Below, piece after piece: positions 23,511 through 35,536 of a stretch of 35,536 nt of DNA (position 1 is its first letter; each line of letters opens with the position of its first letter). This DNA comes from Clostridia bacterium. Lineage in GTDB: Bacteria; Bacillota; Clostridia; Oscillospirales; Acutalibacteraceae. The stretch is from the NCBI GenBank assembly GCA_017428525.1, contig JAFRQQ010000001.1:1-35536 (forward strand), in the 5' to 3' direction. The position numbers were made by a program, and so were the translations under genes. Below the pieces are notes generated by a model. The model searched no databases. It worked only from the letters and a program-made list of their open reading frames with translations, and was not told the origin of the DNA.

Positions 23511-23538
23511 ATCGGAACAATTGGAAAGGATGGTTATA

Positions 23539-23769
23539 ATGCTGGAACAACTGAAATCGCTGATTTGCCAATTCGTGGATGTGGATCCGGACGCCATTAC
23601 GGAGGATTCGGTCCTGCGCAAGGATCTGGGTCTGAATTCCTTTGACCTTGTTTCCGTGACCACGGCGGCGGAGGCCATCTTCGGCGTGACGATCCCGGAC
23701 AGCAAGCTCGGCGCATTCAAAACCGTCGGAGACGTCATCAGTTTCATCGAGTCTGCGCGGCAGGCGTAA
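23539..23769 (+). CDS. Acyl/peptidyl carrier protein
   Basis: 76 residues, the normal ACP size, acidic and helical. The phosphopantetheine site is LGLNSFDLVSV (30-40) with Ser34, where the classic DSL is NSF. The start at 23539 has GGAAAGGA ending 8 bases upstream; an in-frame ATG at 23530 is on the SD. It is separate from any fatty-acid (fab) genes and follows the ligase and condensation protein, so it is probably dedicated to this pathway. Confidence 0.9.
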   Translation: MLEQLKSLICQFVDVDPDAITEDSVLRKDLGLNSFDLVSVTTAAEAIFGVTIPDSKLGAFKTVGDVISFIESARQA

Positions 23770-23799
23770 GGCCGCACGGCAACCGAACACGGCGAAAAG

Positions 23800-23833
23800 A
23801 GCAGGCGGATGCACACAGCTGCACCTGCCTGCT
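23800..23833. terminator. Terminator of the ligase-condensation-ACP operon
   Basis: AGCAGGC (23800-23806) and GCCTGCT (23827-23833) plus an imperfect inner stem (about 12 of 14 pairs) are followed by ATTATTTTATTTC. On the minus strand CTTTTCG follows, so it may also stop leftward transcripts. Confidence 0.75.
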
Positions 23834-24024
23834 ATTATTTTATTTCATTATATATAAAGGGATCCGCGCGGCAGGGAAGCAGGCGCCGCGCGCCCGCTCG
23901 CCGCATCGCAGGCGGTTCTGTGACGACGCCTTGCCCCGCAATCGCGGCAGAATCGCGGCAAAATGGCCGCGCCGGCAGGCCGGCAGCTTTTCTCCGCTGC
24001 ACAGGTCGAATTCTGCCGGCGCAG

Positions 24025-24146
24025 ATTGTGCAAACTATCCAATCAATAGAAAATATTGACCAAAGATTTCATCATAGAAGCGAAAAATTTCGTATAGTTG
24101 CATAAATGTAAAATTTTCAGCCGATAATTTATGCAAGCTGCACAAT
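24025..24146. repeat. AT-rich element folding into a nearly gapless three-way junction
   Basis: P1: ATTGTGCA (24025-24032) with TGCACAAT (24139-24146), 8 bp. P2: AACTAT (24033-24038) with ATAGTT (24094-24099), 6 bp, directly abutting P1. P3: GCATAAAT (24100-24107) with ATTTATGC (24127-24134), 8 bp, directly abutting P2. Inside P2 are TCAATA-GAAAA-TATTGA (24043-24059) and a small CGAA/TTCG stem (24081-24092). All arms are perfect. It may be a structured RNA, a MITE-like remnant or a DNA cruciform site. No protein gene covers it. Confidence 0.5.
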
Positions 24147-24249
24147 GCCGACTAGGTTCTCCCTGCGCCCCGGCGGGAGCGCAGCCGCCGGAACGGGCTG
24201 AGATCCTTTCCCCTTTGCAAAACCCTGCGCGGGTGCGGGAAAATGCACC

Positions 24250-24278
24250 ATTATAAGACTTAAAAAGCCGTTTTTAAA
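24250..24278 (-). promoter_or_regulatory. Possible leftward promoter facing the folded element
   Basis: Minus strand TTTAAA (24273-24278), a 17-base spacer and a perfect TATAAT (24250-24255). A transcript from here would run through the folded element and end at the 23800 hairpin, about 410-440 bases with no supported reading frame. The -35 is weak and the AT-rich setting makes chance matches easy. Confidence 0.3.
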
Positions 24279-24317
24279 AAAAATAAGAAATATTTTAAAA
24301 AAATTACAGAAAAAGTA

Positions 24318-24346
24318 TTGACAAGCCGCCGATCCCTTGCTATAAT
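24318..24346 (+). promoter_or_regulatory. Strong consensus promoter of rpoBC
   Basis: TTGACA (24318-24323), a 17-base spacer and TATAAT (24341-24346), both perfect, preceded by an A/T tract (24278-24317) that looks like an UP element, as at rRNA and ribosomal protein promoters. Confidence 0.9.
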
Positions 24347-24373
24347 CATAATTCCATTTATGGTGGTATTGTG

Positions 24374-24421
24374 CCCTTTGCACGACCCCTTATTTTCTAG
24401 TTAATAAGAGGCGGCAAAGGG
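24374..24421 (+). promoter_or_regulatory. rpoB leader stem-loop
   Basis: CCCTTTGC (24374-24381) pairs with GCAAAGGG (24414-24421), enclosing CTTATT/AATAAG (24389-24394 with 24403-24408). A smaller GTGC/GCAC hairpin (24371-24374 with 24380-24383) excludes the first stem, so the roughly 115-base leader could switch between two folds. No T-run is seen. Confidence 0.45.
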
Positions 24422-24470
24422 GAACAGGCGCAGTCCGCCATGAGACTTTTTGAAACGGAGTGATGAATCA

Positions 24471-28301
<3,831 letters not shown>

Positions 28302-28346
28302 TGACCGCATCCCATGACTGAATTTTAACGGAAGGGGCATCGATGC

Positions 28347-32060
<3,714 letters not shown>

Positions 32061-32075
32061 TTTTTGTAGAAAGTG

Positions 32076-32105
32076 TTGACAACCCGGCGTTTGTTGTGTT
32101 AAAAT
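32076..32105 (+). promoter_or_regulatory. Promoter of the str (rpsL-rpsG-fusA) unit
   Basis: TTGACA (32076-32081), an 18-base spacer and TAAAAT (32100-32105), just after the rpoC stop. The AAAGTRTTGACA around the -35 matches that at rpoB. Confidence 0.8.
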
Positions 32106-32123
32106 ACGCAATTGTGGTGTTCC

Positions 32124-32151
32124 GCGCCCCTGCGGGTTCCCAAAGGGGCGC
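32124..32151 (+). promoter_or_regulatory. rpsL leader hairpin
   Basis: GCGCCCC (32124-32130) pairs with GGGGCGC (32145-32151), 7 bp with a 14-base loop containing GGGTTCCC. It lies in the leader of the rpsL transcript and could be a site for ribosomal protein feedback; that is inferred. Confidence 0.4.
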
Positions 32152-32187
32152 TGCACGATAAAAATCTTATGAAAGGAGAGATTGTTT

Positions 32188-32607
32188 TTGCCGACCTTTA
32201 ATCAGCTTGTTCGTAACGGCAGAGAAACACTCGAAAGAAAGCCGAAGGCTCCCGCTCTGTTAAAGGGTCTGAACTCCAAGAAAAACGTGATGACGGATCA
32301 GAACTCTCCGCAGAAGCGCGGCGTGTGCACCGCTGTGAAGACCGCAACGCCCAAGAAGCCGAATTCCGCTCTGCGCAAAATCGCCAGAGTGCGTCTGACC
32401 AACGGCATCGAGGTGTCGGCCTACATCCCCGGTGTCGGCCACAATCTGCAGGAGCACTCCGTTGTGCTCATCCGCGGCGGCCGTGTCAAGGACCTTCCCG
32501 GTGTGCGTTACCACATCATTCGCGGCACCCTCGATACGCAGGGCGTCAGCGGCAGAATGCAGGCGCGCTCCAAGTACGGCCAGAAGCGTCCCAAGGTCAA
32601 GAAATAA
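32188..32607 (+). CDS. rpsL: 30S ribosomal protein S12
   Basis: 139 residues. The protein begins [12 protein letters not shown] after a TTG start at 32188, with AAGGAG (32173-32178) 9 bases upstream; a TTG at 32182 would be too close. No ATG is available near the conserved N terminus, so the gene uses a non-AUG start. [10 protein letters not shown] (55-64) keeps the Lys linked to streptomycin sensitivity, and [10 protein letters not shown] (100-109) is normal. S12 sits at the decoding centre. The L7Ae-like gene often found between rpoC and rpsL in Firmicutes is absent. Confidence 0.98.
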   Translation: MPTFNQLVRNGRETLERKPKAPALLKGLNSKKNVMTDQNSPQKRGVCTAVKTATPKKPNSALRKIARVRLTNGIEVSAYIPGVGHNLQEHSVVLIRGGRVKDLPGVRYHIIRGTLDTQGVSGRMQARSKYGQKRPKVKK

Positions 32608-32690
32608 TTCCTGACCGCCAGCAACAGACAAATCTTCTTGCAGGCTGAAAACCACAGCTATTTTCGCCCAATGCAAGGTGTATTATATAA

Positions 32691-33245
<555 letters not shown>

Positions 33246-33293
33246 TCTCCGCGCCCCGCACATTTTTCACGTCTTTCTGACACGGAGGTTCTT

Positions 33294-35360
<2,067 letters not shown>

Positions 35361-35387
35361 TTTGTATTAGGAATTTTAAAAAAAGGC

Positions 35388-35416
35388 TTGAAATTTACGA
35401 ATGAACTTGTTACAAT
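35388..35416 (+). promoter_or_regulatory. Promoter of tuf
   Basis: TTGAAA (35388-35393), a 17-base spacer and TACAAT (35411-35416), shortly after the fusA stop and an A/T-rich stretch. It would allow tuf to be made in excess over fusA. Confidence 0.75.
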
Positions 35417-35420
35417 AGTA

Positions 35421-35436
35421 CCATGCGACAGCATGG
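35421..35436 (+). promoter_or_regulatory. Hairpin at the predicted 5' end of the tuf mRNA
   Basis: CCATGC-GACA-GCATGG is a perfect 6-bp stem with a 4-base loop, starting 5 bases after the -10 box and thus at or within a few bases of the transcription start. Such 5' stems commonly protect mRNA ends; the role is inferred. Confidence 0.5.
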
Positions 35437-35469
35437 ACAATCTTTGCGACTAAAGGGAGGAAAACACAA

Positions 35470-35536
35470 ATGGCAAAAGCAAAATTCGAGCGTACCAAGC
35501 CCCATGTTAACATTGGTACCATCGGTCACGTCGACC
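35470..35536 (+). CDS. tuf: Elongation factor Tu, N-terminal fragment cut by the window end
   Basis: The first 22 codons encode [20 protein letters not shown] followed by VD, the standard EF-Tu N terminus up to the start of the GHVDHGKT P-loop. AAAGGGAGG ends 9 bases before the ATG. The gene continues beyond the window. EF-Tu delivers aminoacyl-tRNA to the ribosome. Confidence 0.97.

Larger units (their letters stand above)
23770..24470. other. 700-base intergenic region before rpoB
   Basis: From left to right: terminator (23800-23833); a GC-rich stretch with a tandem AATCGCGGCA repeat near 23940-23962; the AT-rich folded element (24025-24146); a hairpin CTGCGCCCC/GGGaGCGCAG (24163-24184); a possible leftward promoter (24250-24278); an AT-rich UP-like tract (24278-24317); the rpoB promoter; and its leader. 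Short frames here have no coding character I can support. Confidence 0.6.

Noticed and set aside
24185..24240. GGGCTGAGA followed by CCCCTTTG and CCCTG, resembling a TPP riboswitch
   Set aside because: The conserved GGATAAT and CCAGCGTAGGGA parts are missing, and the gene downstream is rpoB behind its own promoter, not a thiamine gene.
24129..24383. An 84-codon minus-strand frame before rpoB
   Set aside because: It crosses the rpoB promoter and the AT-rich tract, has no good SD, and its product looks random.

Overview
The window is a GC-rich (about 58-60% by eye) chromosomal piece of a Gram-positive bacterium, most likely a Clostridia member; a gut Oscillospirales/Ruminococcaceae relative is my guess. 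The reasons are consensus sigma-A promoters, purine-rich Shine-Dalgarno (SD) sites, an rpoB-rpoC-rpsL-rpsG-fusA-tuf block, a short-form HisG with HisZ, and a TTG-started rpsL. There are no tRNAs, rRNAs, CRISPR arrays, insertion sequences or phage genes. Genes are tightly packed and most are closed by clear hairpin terminators.

35-3217 (+): the most novel region, a compact five-gene operon that looks like an undescribed RiPP (ribosomally made, modified peptide) system. It encodes a 78-residue Cys/Tyr-rich peptide built from two related halves and ending in Ser, a membrane-anchored protein, an HprK-like kinase, a radical SAM/SPASM enzyme and a PqqD-like peptide-binding protein. 3283-3996 (+): an endonuclease/exonuclease/phosphatase-family enzyme. 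4061-5902 (-): a GPH-type sugar symporter with an unusual insert of about 100 residues. 6067-8506 (-): an MBOAT plus SGNH pair, probably for O-acylation of a surface polymer. 8855-9830 (-): a nitroreductase-like protein and a small coupled protein. 9992-11811 (-): cdsA and a lipid kinase, sharing a palindrome-containing control region with a divergent TetR-type regulator (12022-12609, +).

12695-20117 (-): a contiguous histidine operon, hisZ-G-D-C-B-H-A-F-IE. Nearly every junction overlaps, and there is no histidinol-phosphatase gene. Its promoter is embedded in two palindromes. 20558-23769 (+): a three-gene set of AMP-forming acyl ligase, stand-alone condensation-domain protein and acyl carrier protein, behind a perfect TTGACA-17-TATAAT promoter; it resembles a minimal dissected NRPS-like or lipid-conjugation pathway.

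23770-24470 is a 700-base intergenic region. It holds an AT-rich 122-base element that folds into a nearly gapless three-way junction, and then the strong rpoB promoter and leader. 24471-35536 (+): rpoB, rpoC, rpsL, rpsG, fusA and the start of tuf, with separate promoters before rpoB, rpsL and tuf. rplJ/rplL do not precede rpoB.
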